From positions 1 through 48,953 of the forward strand of contig CAJOID010000003.1 in NCBI GenBank assembly GCA_905234595.1: 48,953 nt of DNA. Reading direction: 5' to 3'. The DNA comes from an uncultured Lachnospiraceae bacterium (GTDB lineage Bacteria; Bacillota; Clostridia; Lachnospirales; Lachnospiraceae). Below are positions 17,002-25,338 of the stretch, in pieces. Under the pieces are notes generated by a model. It saw only the letters and a list, made by a program, of their open reading frames with translations, was not told the DNA's origin and did no database searches. Positions within the stretch are counted from its first letter, which is position 1; each line of letters begins with the position of its first letter. The translations under genes and the position numbers were made by a program.

Positions 17002-17970
17002 ATGGACAAATACAAAACAGGTGAGCTGATACGCACAGCCAGGACAAATAAAGGATATACCCAGACAGAGCTCGGAGATCTGATCGGAGTAACCAATAAA
17101 GCGGTTTCCCGCTGGGAGAAAGGCGAGAGTTTTCCGGATGTCGGACTGCTGGAGGATATTGCCAGAGTGCTTGACCTGAAGATAGAGCAGCTTGTGACAG
17201 GTGATGATGTGAGCGGAGGAGAAAACGGTGCCGATGCAGTAGTCGGTGATACAGAAGGATCCGGCGCCGGTCAGGCAGATATTTCAGATTCAGAGACAAG
17301 GGAGGAGATCATGGTTGATATGGTACGTACAGTGAAGATGCAGCAAAAAGAGAAATCCCGGATGATTCGTCGTGTACTGCTTCCGGTATTAGCGTATGGT
17401 TTGATGATACTGCACGGATTTATTCTGCTGTCAGATCAGCATGCTCAGTACAGGATGTCCCGGATTGATTCAATTATTATGATCTGTGTATACGTGTTGA
17501 TCATTGTATCCGTTGTCCGTCAAAAGGAATCGTTTATAAAGCCGTTTGATCGAATGTCGGCGGTATTGTGCGGTGCGGAAGCGTTTTGCGCGATATACAG
17601 CATAGCGATAACAGTCTGGTGCATATCTTCAATAGAGGAAGGCAGGATACCGTTTGGATTGGAACTCCATCAGGTTGGACCGGTACTGGCGTGGCAGCTG
17701 ATAGCATGTGCGATGTTCTCTGTTGGTATTGCAGCGATCACGATGTTCAGGTACATCAGACGGGAGGTGCCGCTCACCATCGAAAGTATTATATGTGTGA
17801 TGTCGTTCTATATTGCGACTGTATACAGACTTCTGCTTGGAAGATGCGATACACTTGATGGATTCCGCACAATTCTATACAAGGAAACCGTTGTTATCAT
17901 TGCAGCCTTTGTGATTGCGATAGTGTTTACATGCGTAGTAAGAAGAGTCATGCGAAAGGATATGGCATAG
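17002..17970 (+). CDS. Membrane-anchored XRE-family regulator
   Basis: This 322-residue protein has an N-terminal XRE helix-turn-helix (about residues 4-65: GELIRTARTNKGYTQTELGD, AVSRWEKGESFPDVGLLEDI). An acidic linker is followed by about six membrane helices from residue 130 to the end. HTH proteins with membrane tails usually sense envelope or extracellular signals and regulate a neighbouring operon. The ATG at 17002 is where the HTH alignment begins. No standard ribosome-binding site is free, because the repeated hairpin lies immediately upstream. Target genes are unknown. Confidence 0.8.
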   Translation: MDKYKTGELIRTARTNKGYTQTELGDLIGVTNKAVSRWEKGESFPDVGLLEDIARVLDLKIEQLVTGDDVSGGENGADAVVGDTEGSGAGQADISDSETREEIMVDMVRTVKMQQKEKSRMIRRVLLPVLAYGLMILHGFILLSDQHAQYRMSRIDSIIMICVYVLIIVSVVRQKESFIKPFDRMSAVLCGAEAFCAIYSIAITVWCISSIEEGRIPFGLELHQVGPVLAWQLIACAMFSVGIAAITMFRYIRREVPLTIESIICVMSFYIATVYRLLLGRCDTLDGFRTILYKETVVIIAAFVIAIVFTCVVRRVMRKDMA

Positions 17971-17973
17971 CCG

Positions 17974-18040
17974 TTTTATGACGGATTATGTCCTGTTCGT
18001 GCGAAAAATATAAACATAACAGCTGATTTGTCGATATATA
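17974..18040 (+). promoter_or_regulatory. Paired-box LytTR-type promoter 1
   Basis: Box 1 is TTTTATGACGG (17974-17984). Box 2 is GTTCGTGCGAA (17995-18005), 21 bp on. A 29-bp gap leads to GA-TATATA (18033-18040). Same architecture as at 18784, 22122, 29070, 30203 and 34992. Confidence 0.6.
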
Positions 18041-18045
18041 TCGTA

Positions 18046-18112
18046 TACAACAGTTAAGCTAAGGACAGCATCTGGGATCACGGAAGAACAACCGGAACTC
18101 AGATGCTTTTTT
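18046..18112 (+). ncRNA. Leader RNA with terminator before gene at 18159
   Basis: Downstream of the paired-box promoter the transcript meets GCATCTG (18068-18074) pairing with CAGATGC (18100-18106), followed by six T. This makes a short RNA of about 65-70 nt or an attenuator for the gene at 18159. No leader peptide is evident. A comparable terminator lies in the leader at 29158. Confidence 0.5.
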
Positions 18113-18158
18113 ATGGAAAAGAGCGCGTATAAGCGGATCATATGGCGGGAGGAGATGT

Positions 18159-18770
18159 ATGAGTGAATTGGGTAGAGCAAAACTGCTACATGATTTCAGG
18201 TGCCAGGTAGTCACGGTTTCCCTGTTTGGTAATTCACCTTTCGAGTACGAGACGAGGGAGAGTGTAGATACCATAATTCAGGGTAAGCTTGAAGCCGGCA
18301 AAAAACTGTCGTCAAAGGAAGAAACATATCTGATGAGGACTAATCCCATCATGTTTGCGCAGTACCGGCGTATCCAGACTGAAAGGCATAGTGTTGAGGT
18401 TCGTATCAGGATGGCAAAGACCAAACAGCAGGTAGCAGCTATAGCGGACAGTGCGATTGCGGGTATCTCAAAAGATGATCCGATGCGGGAATACATCATC
18501 GCGGCGATCAATGATGCAGTGAATGAATTCAAAAAGACCGATGCGTATAAAAAGCTTCCTGAGACAGATCAAAAGTCCGCAGTTGTCGCAGGTGCCGGTA
18601 GCCCAACTGATACTGATTCAAAGCCTAAATCCGGAACAGCGGAACAATCGGATATACCCGATGATACAGAATCATATGAAAGCGGTACTGTAATCTATCA
18701 ATTTGCGGAAGGTGGGTACCAGGAGAGCTTTGAATCAGATAACAGATCGCCGATGATTTTGGAAGCGTAG
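18159..18770 (+). CDS. Uncharacterised cargo protein, charged helical
   Basis: This 203-residue protein has no signal peptide and no membrane helix. The central part (about residues 40-125) is helical and charged, with LEAGKKLSSKEETYLMRTNP and a KTKQQVAAIADSA stretch; the C-terminal third is acidic and disordered. The spacing of LSxxExxYL, NP and KTKxxV recalls an uncharacterised clostridial family that I remember from similar gene clusters, but I cannot name it. GGAGG before the ATG supports the start. It is under paired-box promoter 1 and precedes the first response regulator. Confidence 0.75.
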   Translation: MSELGRAKLLHDFRCQVVTVSLFGNSPFEYETRESVDTIIQGKLEAGKKLSSKEETYLMRTNPIMFAQYRRIQTERHSVEVRIRMAKTKQQVAAIADSAIAGISKDDPMREYIIAAINDAVNEFKKTDAYKKLPETDQKSAVVAGAGSPTDTDSKPKSGTAEQSDIPDDTESYESGTVIYQFAEGGYQESFESDNRSPMILEA

Positions 18771-18783
18771 TTTCTGTATGTCC

Positions 18784-18850
18784 AGTTATGACAAAAATGT
18801 GTCCGTTTGTGACATGCTCATTGTTAATCCGTTATTACATCCGATATAAT
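18784..18850 (+). promoter_or_regulatory. Paired-box LytTR-type promoter 2 (response regulator A)
   Basis: AGTTATGACAA (18784-18794) and GTTTGTGACAT (18805-18815) are 21 bp apart, and each is preceded by TGTCC. A 29-bp gap leads to the -10 TATAAT (18845-18850). This is the best-formed case and sits in front of the regulator gene itself, suggesting autoregulation. Confidence 0.75.
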
Positions 18851-18875
18851 ACGCTGATAATTGAGGAACTCTTCT

Positions 18876-19643
18876 ATGAGAATAGCTATTTGTGACGATA
18901 ATCCCGAAGCGGTCAGAGCTGCTACGAGACATGTGATCAGGCAGGGCTATAATGACCATATAACCATATTTGACTCCGCTGACAAGATGAATCCGGACGA
19001 ACTGTGCGGTTATGACATTCTGTTCATGGATATCGACATGGGGGCGTCCTTTGATTTATCCGGATCATTCGGTGGAATGGATATGGCGAAAAAGATCAGG
19101 GACAGACAGTCGGATCTGCACATTCCGGGCTACAGCAGTCTGCCGCTGATCATATTTATTACCGGGTATAAGGAGTATATGAGTGAGGCTTTCGGAGTAT
19201 ATGCCTTCGATTACCTGGTAAAACCCGTGTCAGATGCTGCTTTTGACAGGACATACAAGCGGGCATATGATCTCATAAATGAGATGAATGATATGGATGA
19301 TACGGATGATATTCTCACTGTGCATATCCTTGGAGAAGTCTATTCAATCCGCATCTCCGAGATAACCTATGCAGAAAGCATCAGCCGCAAGAATATCATA
19401 CATCTGGTGAATCGGTCTCCGATAGAGTATTACGGCTCCATTGCCGAACTGGAGAGTGAACTGCCGGCATCTTTTTTCAGGATTCATAAAGGATTCATAG
19501 TGAACATGGCTCATATTATCAAATATGATAGATCGTCAGTTACGGTCGAGGGTGGTGGATGTCTGATGATGTCAAAGTACAGATATCCTGAATTTACCGC
19601 TTCATATATGGAGTATATTGGAAGTAAAGGTCGTGAACTATGA
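18876..19643 (+). CDS. LytTR-family response regulator (AgrA-like), copy A
   Basis: This 255-residue protein has a receiver domain (MRIAICDD with acidic pocket, phospho-acceptor Asp in LFMDIDMG, Lys in YLVKPVSD) and a C-terminal LytTR DNA-binding domain (about residues 150-250: ISEITYAESISRKNI, FFRIHKGFIVNMAHI). LytTR regulators bind two direct repeats about 21 bp apart. ATG 18876 follows a GAGGAA site; the frame also opens at a TTG 15 nt earlier. It overlaps the kinase gene by 4 nt. It is the likely reader of the paired boxes in this element. Confidence 0.93.
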   Translation: MRIAICDDNPEAVRAATRHVIRQGYNDHITIFDSADKMNPDELCGYDILFMDIDMGASFDLSGSFGGMDMAKKIRDRQSDLHIPGYSSLPLIIFITGYKEYMSEAFGVYAFDYLVKPVSDAAFDRTYKRAYDLINEMNDMDDTDDILTVHILGEVYSIRISEITYAESISRKNIIHLVNRSPIEYYGSIAELESELPASFFRIHKGFIVNMAHIIKYDRSSVTVEGGGCLMMSKYRYPEFTASYMEYIGSKGREL

Positions 19644-21025
19644 CCGCGGAAGATACTTATAAAGTATTAATGGACATAACGGGATTCGTTAGATGCGGTA
19701 TCCTGATTGCACTCCTTGCCGCATTGTGGAAAAGGATCATCTCAGAGGACATACGGACAAGGCGTATGATCCTCTTTCTTATTCTGTTCTTTTATCTGAA
19801 CTTTTCGGATCATCTTAGTATTCCGACGGCGATCAAGTATCCGATGGTCATCGGATTTGTAGCCGTTTATTGCTATGTCCTCAAACTGTGTGAGTGGGAA
19901 AGACCGGTATTTCTGCTTCTCTTTGTTTATAACCTCCACACAGTGTCATATCTGATCGCGGACAGTATATATCTGGAAACTGCCGATATGCTTATCGATC
20001 GGGTTGATATGGATCAACCGGATGCCATAGAGCGGATATATTTATCCTCGTATTTCAGTATGGCATTGCTTCTGATAGCGGAAGCCGTCCTGATCTTCGT
20101 TCTGTACCGGATATTTATCCGGCTAAGCATCGATCTTTCCGGATTGAGACTCTGGGAGTTCATGTTTTTATCAGCATTAAATGTGTTTGGAATAGTGTTC
20201 TCATATACCATGCTGAAGCTCAGTATCATACAGATGGATACCTCGACATTTATACTTTATGATGATGCACCTGATATGATATGGAAGATACCGCTTCTGT
20301 CCTCACTCCTGCTGGTCGGGGAGTATTCCTCTCTGTATGTTTTCTCCCGGTATAAAAAGTATCTCGGCGAAAGAGAATATCTTTACATGAGAGAACAGGA
20401 CTTAAGGTCGCTCCGGGATCGCGTAGAGGAGTCACAGGTGCTCTATGGGAGTATGCAGACACTCCGACATGACATCAACAATCATATCCAGACGATACGC
20501 GGCCTGATCGATGCCGGTGAGCAGGCTCGGGCAAAGAAATATTTTGACAGGATCACTGAACTGACAGATGGTATGGATATGAGATACAGTACCGGAAATG
20601 CTCTGTGTGATGTTGTGCTGAACGATAAAAGCAGGCTTGCCGACCGGTATGGCATAAACATGGAAGTGAGCTTCATATATCCCGAGGGAATAAGCGATTT
20701 TGATATGGGGATCATCCTGTCTAATCTGCTGGATAACGCTATCGAGGCGTGTGAAAAGCTGGGATCCAAAGACCGTATCATAGATGTGTCTCTAAGGACG
20801 GAGGGGCCGTGTGTGCTGCTGACAGTGGCGAATCCGTATGACGGAGATGTCATATTCGATAAGGAATCCGGATTACCCGTTTCCACAAAGCCTGACGGCG
20901 TACACGGACTGGGTCTTGCCAATGTTGCCATGATCGCCGAGGATCATCTGGGACGAATTATGATAAATGCTGAAGGAGGTGTTTTTTCCGTATCAGTCAT
21001 GCTGCAGCTAAGCTCGGATTCATAG
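19640..21025 (+). CDS. GHKL sensor histidine kinase (AgrC-like), copy A
   Basis: This 461-residue kinase has about six or seven membrane helices in residues 10-230, then a short coiled coil. The phosphorylation helix has LRHDINNHIQTI, and the ATPase domain has the N box LSNLLDNAIEAC and G box HGLGLANV. The architecture is that of AgrC-type kinases, which usually sense peptides. No AgrB/AgrD or other evident peptide gene lies nearby, so the signal is unknown. It is translationally coupled to regulator A. Confidence 0.92.
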   Translation: MTAEDTYKVLMDITGFVRCGILIALLAALWKRIISEDIRTRRMILFLILFFYLNFSDHLSIPTAIKYPMVIGFVAVYCYVLKLCEWERPVFLLLFVYNLHTVSYLIADSIYLETADMLIDRVDMDQPDAIERIYLSSYFSMALLLIAEAVLIFVLYRIFIRLSIDLSGLRLWEFMFLSALNVFGIVFSYTMLKLSIIQMDTSTFILYDDAPDMIWKIPLLSSLLLVGEYSSLYVFSRYKKYLGEREYLYMREQDLRSLRDRVEESQVLYGSMQTLRHDINNHIQTIRGLIDAGEQARAKKYFDRITELTDGMDMRYSTGNALCDVVLNDKSRLADRYGINMEVSFIYPEGISDFDMGIILSNLLDNAIEACEKLGSKDRIIDVSLRTEGPCVLLTVANPYDGDVIFDKESGLPVSTKPDGVHGLGLANVAMIAEDHLGRIMINAEGGVFSVSVMLQLSSDS

Positions 21026-21047
21026 CTTGAACAGTCGCTTTATATCC

Positions 21048-21115
21048 ACTTGTTACATCAAAATGTCCACATGGATCAACCTGGTTTATTTCGTGCTCTC
21101 CAGGCTCGATACTGT
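21048..21115 (+). promoter_or_regulatory. Paired-box promoter 3 (weak), before FliD-like gene A
   Basis: ACTTGTTACAT (21048-21058) fits box form. The partner 21 bp on (21069-21079) is poor. A 30-bp gap leads to GA-TACTGT (21108-21115), the same -10 form as before FliD-like gene B. Support comes mainly from spacing and the -10 shared with its paralogue. Confidence 0.4.
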
Positions 21116-21196
21116 AGGTAAGAGACATACAGAGCCTTATCTGCAGGGCAGTATGGATCACGATCAGAAAACATGATTTAAGTGAGGAGGACGACT

Positions 21197-21913
21197 ATGA
21201 GAGTGACATCAAGCATGTTAAGAGGCTACAGCAGGATCAATTCCTATCAGTATCTGACGAGCGCAAACAAGACTCCCAAAGCGAGCAGGAGTTCTTCTGT
21301 AAACAGCACAAACAGACGGACCAATTCTTATGCATCATCAGGTGTAAAGACTTATGCGGATCTCGGGAAACAGGCGCAGACATTAAGAGACAGCGCATCT
21401 ATTCTGTCATCCCAGAGCAGTAACAACATCTTTGAGTATTCCAAGAGGACGGAGTCGAGAGACGAGCTGGTTAAGCAGGTTAAGTCTATGGTGGAGGGCT
21501 ATAACGGATCCATTAAGGATATGAAGAATTCCACATCCTCTACCGACAAGATCTACAGGCGAATGCTGGAAAATGCAGCTGACACATACAGCGGCGACCT
21601 GGCCAAGGCCGGCATAACCGTGAATAAGGATAAAACTCTATCCTTTGATGAAAAAGCATTTAAGGAAGCAGATATCAATGATATCGAGAAAGCACTTGGC
21701 TCCAAAGCAGGCTTCACCGACAGGATGGAATCCGTATCCGGTAATATCGAAAGAACCGCGACCTACAATTCCGGCCAGAGCATAGGCAGATACAGCGCAT
21801 ATAACAGCCTTGCCAGTGCGCTCACCGGCGGTACAGACGGCTTCTACAGCAACAGCATCTATAATGCATACAACTATCTGTCATCATTTATGGGCAACCG
21901 GTTCGGGTTCTGA
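21197..21913 (+). CDS. FliD C-terminal-like small protein A
   Basis: This 238-residue protein resembles the C-terminal part of flagellar cap protein FliD. The stretch 135-168 reads LAKAGITVNKDK, LSFDEKAF and DINDIEKALG, close to the FliD pattern of a glycine-containing turn, Lys-Asp, Leu-Ser, Asp-Glu and a terminal Leu-Phe/Leu-Gly. The helices before it (residues 55-110) carry FliD-like KQVKSMVEGYNGSI. It lacks the large cap domains (normal FliD has over 400 residues). The N-terminus MRVTSSMLRG recalls FlgL/FlgK starts and has no Sec signal. ATG 21197 follows GAGGAGG. It may be exported by flagellar-type secretion, which is inference. Confidence 0.65.
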   Translation: MRVTSSMLRGYSRINSYQYLTSANKTPKASRSSSVNSTNRRTNSYASSGVKTYADLGKQAQTLRDSASILSSQSSNNIFEYSKRTESRDELVKQVKSMVEGYNGSIKDMKNSTSSTDKIYRRMLENAADTYSGDLAKAGITVNKDKTLSFDEKAFKEADINDIEKALGSKAGFTDRMESVSGNIERTATYNSGQSIGRYSAYNSLASALTGGTDGFYSNSIYNAYNYLSSFMGNRFGF

Positions 21914-21949
21914 TGGAAGCGCCATATAGACAGGTGGATTTACTTGTAA

Positions 21950-21994
21950 GCCCTCCGGTGTAAAGATTTAGGTAAGCGCAGGAGGGCTTGTTTT
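21950..21994 (+). terminator. Repeated hairpin element, copy 2 (after FliD-like gene A)
   Basis: GCCCTCC (21950-21956) pairs with GGAGGGC (21981-21987), with AGATTTAG in the loop region and TTGTTTT after. The inner stem keeps G-U pairs where copy 1 has G-C pairs, so pairing is conserved at RNA level. It works as a terminator for the FliD-like gene A transcript. Confidence 0.7.
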
Positions 21995-22121
21995 AAAATA
22001 TTATATGTTGTATATCATTATGCTTACGGGTGTTTTGGTTTTGGGATACCTGTTGGTTACCTCTCCGATGTAGTACGGTCGCATCGATTATGGCGAGGTG
22101 ATTATATAACCGGATTGTGCT

Positions 22122-22189
22122 GTTTATGACATGAATCGTCCCATTGGGGACATCGGGATTATGAATTAAAGGTTTATGTTCGATAGATA
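22122..22189 (+). promoter_or_regulatory. Paired-box LytTR-type promoter 4 (lone LytTR gene)
   Basis: GTTTATGACAT (22122-22132) and ATTGGGGACAT (22143-22153) are 21 bp apart. A 30-bp gap leads to GA-TAGATA (22182-22189). Confidence 0.65.
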
Positions 22190-22317
22190 TTTTGACAGCA
22201 TTTCATTCTGTCATAAACGAAAATTTAATAGCTAAGGATGGCATTCGGATTCAATGGATTGATATTGGAACCGGATGTTTTTTTATGGGCAGACAGATCG
22301 ACATAGGAGAAAACTTA

Positions 22318-22644
22318 ATGGGTAATACAGAACAGGTATATGAATGTGTAGAGGGGTTGGTTCGGATCCGACCGGGCGAGATAGTTTATCTGGAATCAGA
22401 CAGACATCGGATCATGATACATACTATGGGCGGGGATTATCACATATACCGTCGCCTGCGCGAATTCGAGGATGAGCTGCATGAATTCGGATTCCTGCGT
22501 ATCCATAAGAGCTTTCTTGTGAATATGACTAATGTACGGCAGATAAGAAGGTACGCTATAACTCTCGATAACGGGATCAGTCTACCGGTATCGAAGATGA
22601 AGTATAACGAGGTCAAAAGCCGATTAAAGCAGGGATGTTGTTGA
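22318..22644 (+). CDS. Stand-alone LytTR DNA-binding protein
   Basis: This 108-residue protein is essentially one LytTR domain (RIRPGEIVYLESDRHRIM, FLRIHKSFLVNMTNVRQI, PVSKMKYNEV). There is no receiver domain, so it would not be controlled by phosphorylation. I chose ATG 22318 because AGGAGA lies 8 nt upstream; the frame could open earlier at TTG 22192, but that is at the predicted transcription start. It could compete with or amplify the two full regulators at the paired boxes. It is itself behind such a promoter, which suggests feedback. Confidence 0.85.
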   Translation: MGNTEQVYECVEGLVRIRPGEIVYLESDRHRIMIHTMGGDYHIYRRLREFEDELHEFGFLRIHKSFLVNMTNVRQIRRYAITLDNGISLPVSKMKYNEVKSRLKQGCC

Positions 22645-22695
22645 TGACAGCGGTGTGGCTCTGACTGACAGACGAGCCGCGGAAAGGAGAAACAT

Positions 22696-24024
22696 ATGTC
22701 TATAGCAGGATTAGCAACGTATCAGAATCGGAGTATGTATTATTCTGTAAGAAACGGAGCCGGAAATTATGACTTCGGAAATGGCGATAGCATTATGAAT
22801 CAGATGCTTGCGCTTCATAAAGAAGAATCAGGGTTAGTACAAACAGAGGATGGGAATAACACAAGTATTGATAGTGATATCAGTTCTGAACTGCGTTTCG
22901 GAAGCATACAGGGGATATCGCCTGTAGGAGCATACGGTGAATCAAAGCCCTATACCAGATGCATCACGGCAAGTATAAAGACCAAAGAAATGCTTGCTCA
23001 TGATAGTGACGGACAGACAGTATTTTCCTATCAGGAAGAAGAGAAATCATTTAGCATTTATATAAATTCTGACGGAAAAGATAAGACGTATACGATCAAA
23101 GGCATTGATGAGAACGGTCAGGAGATAGAGGAAGAGTTTGATCCTTATAATTTTGATCCTGAGATGATGGATTTTCCGGAGTTCTCAGCACTCTGTATGT
23201 ATATCAGACAGACCGACGAGACAGCTGACCTGATGTCAAAGATGGTATTTACAGATACAAGCTATTTTAACAGCATTTTTGAGAAGGGTGACAGGGTACC
23301 GCTTCTTAAGGATTATGCAGAGGAGTATCGTGAAGTGACTCCGTCTCTTGCAGAACTTGCATCCATGCTTTTTGATGCAATAAACGAATTCTTCGAAAAG
23401 ACTGCGTGGAACAACAATCCGAGCGCGGACAGGCTCTCTTTGCTGTTTGAGGATCGAGATGATTACACAAAGCAGGAGAAAGCGATAACCGATGTCTCCG
23501 CTATGTCAAAGCAATCAGATATCGACACAGAAACATTAGGGAAAGCTACATCTCGCACCACCTCGTCCAATAATGGGAAGTTTATCGGGCTCATGACTGT
23601 AGGAAACACAGGATACACCGCAAAATACGCTGATTCTTCCACGGATCAGGAGCCGGTTATTAAGGTCGGAGACTATGAAGTACGTGTAAACGACGTTGAT
23701 CCCGAGAATGCAACTGAGTTGGAAATGTTTGCACTGATGTCCTATCTGGATGATAAGGGGCTTACGAATAATCATGGGATGAAGTCATTTAACAAAATGA
23801 GAGCGTATTCGAGGCAGGCGGAGTATAACGGATTCTGCACAGGTATTGCTGATCCCGAAGCGTTTTGGACAAAACGAAGGGATTGGATATCAGTTATACA
23901 GAATGCCGGGGATACTTACGACAAAATACCTAATGCTTATAAACAGAGTCAGGATTGTCAGAGAATGATTGCCAGTATGGATGGATGGAAAATGCAGCAG
24001 CGTAAAATAAAAAAAAGATCATAA
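22696..24024 (+). CDS. Uncharacterised cargo protein (442 aa)
   Basis: Not recognised. It has no signal peptide and no membrane helix. The N-terminus (MSIAGLATYQNRSMYYSVRN) is rich in Ser, Asn and Tyr and low in acid, as in the other cargo proteins here, and the rest is acidic and soluble-looking. A low-complexity Ser/Thr linker lies near residue 285, and the C-terminal 110 residues look like a separate helical domain (NATELEMFALMSYL, NKMRAYSRQAEYNGF). GGAAAGGAG precedes ATG 22696. It probably forms an operon with the lone LytTR gene and the next two genes. Confidence 0.8.
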   Translation: MSIAGLATYQNRSMYYSVRNGAGNYDFGNGDSIMNQMLALHKEESGLVQTEDGNNTSIDSDISSELRFGSIQGISPVGAYGESKPYTRCITASIKTKEMLAHDSDGQTVFSYQEEEKSFSIYINSDGKDKTYTIKGIDENGQEIEEEFDPYNFDPEMMDFPEFSALCMYIRQTDETADLMSKMVFTDTSYFNSIFEKGDRVPLLKDYAEEYREVTPSLAELASMLFDAINEFFEKTAWNNNPSADRLSLLFEDRDDYTKQEKAITDVSAMSKQSDIDTETLGKATSRTTSSNNGKFIGLMTVGNTGYTAKYADSSTDQEPVIKVGDYEVRVNDVDPENATELEMFALMSYLDDKGLTNNHGMKSFNKMRAYSRQAEYNGFCTGIADPEAFWTKRRDWISVIQNAGDTYDKIPNAYKQSQDCQRMIASMDGWKMQQRKIKKRS

Positions 24025-24066
24025 CATGGCTGTGTTTTTTTGCAGACAATGTGAGGGTGGACAGAT

Positions 24067-25338
24067 ATGAGAATAGCAGACAGTACAGTAAATATGTTAT
24101 CAGGAAGAAATTATACGCAGACCGGAAGACGCACCGATGGAGGGTATGCGAACAGCTTTATGGGAATGATCGGTTCGTTTGACACAAAAAAGAGCGGTTC
24201 TATGGCAAAGGACACTTATCAAACGGATAAGAATAATGCCGGAATGGGCACGTATAACATGGACGATATCGGATATTTTAAAGGACTTGGGAAAATAACT
24301 TCAGGGAGCCTGTTTGGGGCAGGTTCAGGCGCTTCAGCCTTTCAGAATAATACCCTTAATGCGATGTTTAAGAGATTTGCTTCTTACGGGATGATGGGTG
24401 GAGCAGGCATAGGCGGCTATTCTATGAATATGACCACATATTCTGAAACCGAAGAAACGGGATTTCATGCAAATGGCAGGGCTTGTACGGAGGACGGCCG
24501 GACGATTGATTTTAACGTAAATATCTTAATGAGCAGAAGCTACATGGAGTATATGAATGTGAGTATCCCGCCGATGACTGATGCACTGTGCGATCCTCTT
24601 GTTGTGAATATAGGTTCTGATACGGCGGACGTAAGGGATCAGACATTTAAGTTTGATCTTGATGCTGACGGGGTTGAAGATGAAATATCCATGCTGGGAA
24701 AGGGCTCGGGATTTCTTGCGTTAGATAAAAACGAAGACGGGAAAATCAATGATGGCAGCGAATTGTTTGGAACAAAGAGCGGTGACGGATTCGGAGATCT
24801 TCGTGAATATGACAGCGACGGAAATGGGTGGATAGATGAAAACGATGATGTTTTCTCGAAGCTCAAGGTCTGGTGTAAGGATGAAAACGGTAAAGATATA
24901 CTGATGGATCTGAAGGAGGCCGATATCGGAGCCATATATCTCGGGGAGCAGCAGACAGAGTTTTCACTTGGTGGCGCGGACGGCTACAGAGATGGAGTGA
25001 TCAGATCCACAGGGGTTTTCATTCGGGAGAGTACCGGCGACGCCGGTACAGTACAGCATGTGGATCTGTCATTGAAACAAAACGGATTGGGACTGAGGGT
25101 CAGCGGTGATGATACAACCTCGGAAATAAGCACATCCGTTAATCGTAACAGGCAGAGTAATGCCGCCAGAAGGCGGGAAGAAAGACGACGTAAGGAAGCT
25201 AAGGCAAGGAAGAAAAGAGCTGATGAAAAAGCAGCTGAAGAGGCTCTGTATAAAAAACGGATGGAGCATAAGGAATACATGGAAAAGCTTCAGGAGAAGC
25301 AGTTTATGGAGAGGAAGGATGCAGGGTATAAACTCTAA
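24067..25338 (+). CDS. Cargo protein with EF-hand/RTX-type calcium loops
   Basis: This 423-residue protein has a glycine- and Met-rich N-terminal region (1-120) without signal peptide. A block with three Asp-rich calcium-loop motifs follows: FDLDADGVEDE (196-206), DKNEDGKINDGSEL (220-233), DSDGNGWIDENDD (249-261). The order, and the LFG and KVW that follow, match the calcium module seen in large RTX-type and adhesin proteins. The last 60 residues are a highly basic, Arg/Lys-rich coiled coil. A calcium-dependent surface or secreted role is inferred. GTGAGGGTGGACAG lies before ATG. It overlaps the next gene by 20 nt. Confidence 0.82.
   Translation: MRIADSTVNMLSGRNYTQTGRRTDGGYANSFMGMIGSFDTKKSGSMAKDTYQTDKNNAGMGTYNMDDIGYFKGLGKITSGSLFGAGSGASAFQNNTLNAMFKRFASYGMMGGAGIGGYSMNMTTYSETEETGFHANGRACTEDGRTIDFNVNILMSRSYMEYMNVSIPPMTDALCDPLVVNIGSDTADVRDQTFKFDLDADGVEDEISMLGKGSGFLALDKNEDGKINDGSELFGTKSGDGFGDLREYDSDGNGWIDENDDVFSKLKVWCKDENGKDILMDLKEADIGAIYLGEQQTEFSLGGADGYRDGVIRSTGVFIRESTGDAGTVQHVDLSLKQNGLGLRVSGDDTTSEISTSVNRNRQSNAARRREERRRKEAKARKKRADEKAAEEALYKKRMEHKEYMEKLQEKQFMERKDAGYKL

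Larger units (their letters stand above)
21914..22317. other. 404-bp gap: hairpin repeat copy 2 plus LytTR promoter
   Basis: This gap holds the GCCCTCC/GGAGGGC hairpin (21950-21987), paired-box promoter 4 and a 5' leader of about 125 nt. I see no gene in it. The open frame beginning with TTG at 22192 falls within the leader and would be leaderless. Confidence 0.6.

Noticed and set aside
21197-21913. FliD-like gene A considered as a fragment of a real fliD or flagellin gene
   Set aside because: It has its own promoter, ribosome-binding site and terminator, and a paralogue of equal length at 35146, so it is a complete small protein and not debris.
25160-25318. N-terminal extension of the gene starting at 25319
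   Set aside because: This part overlaps the coding end of the calcium-loop gene and is a basic shadow of its Arg/Lys-rich tail; the ATG at 25319 has a nearby ribosome-binding site.
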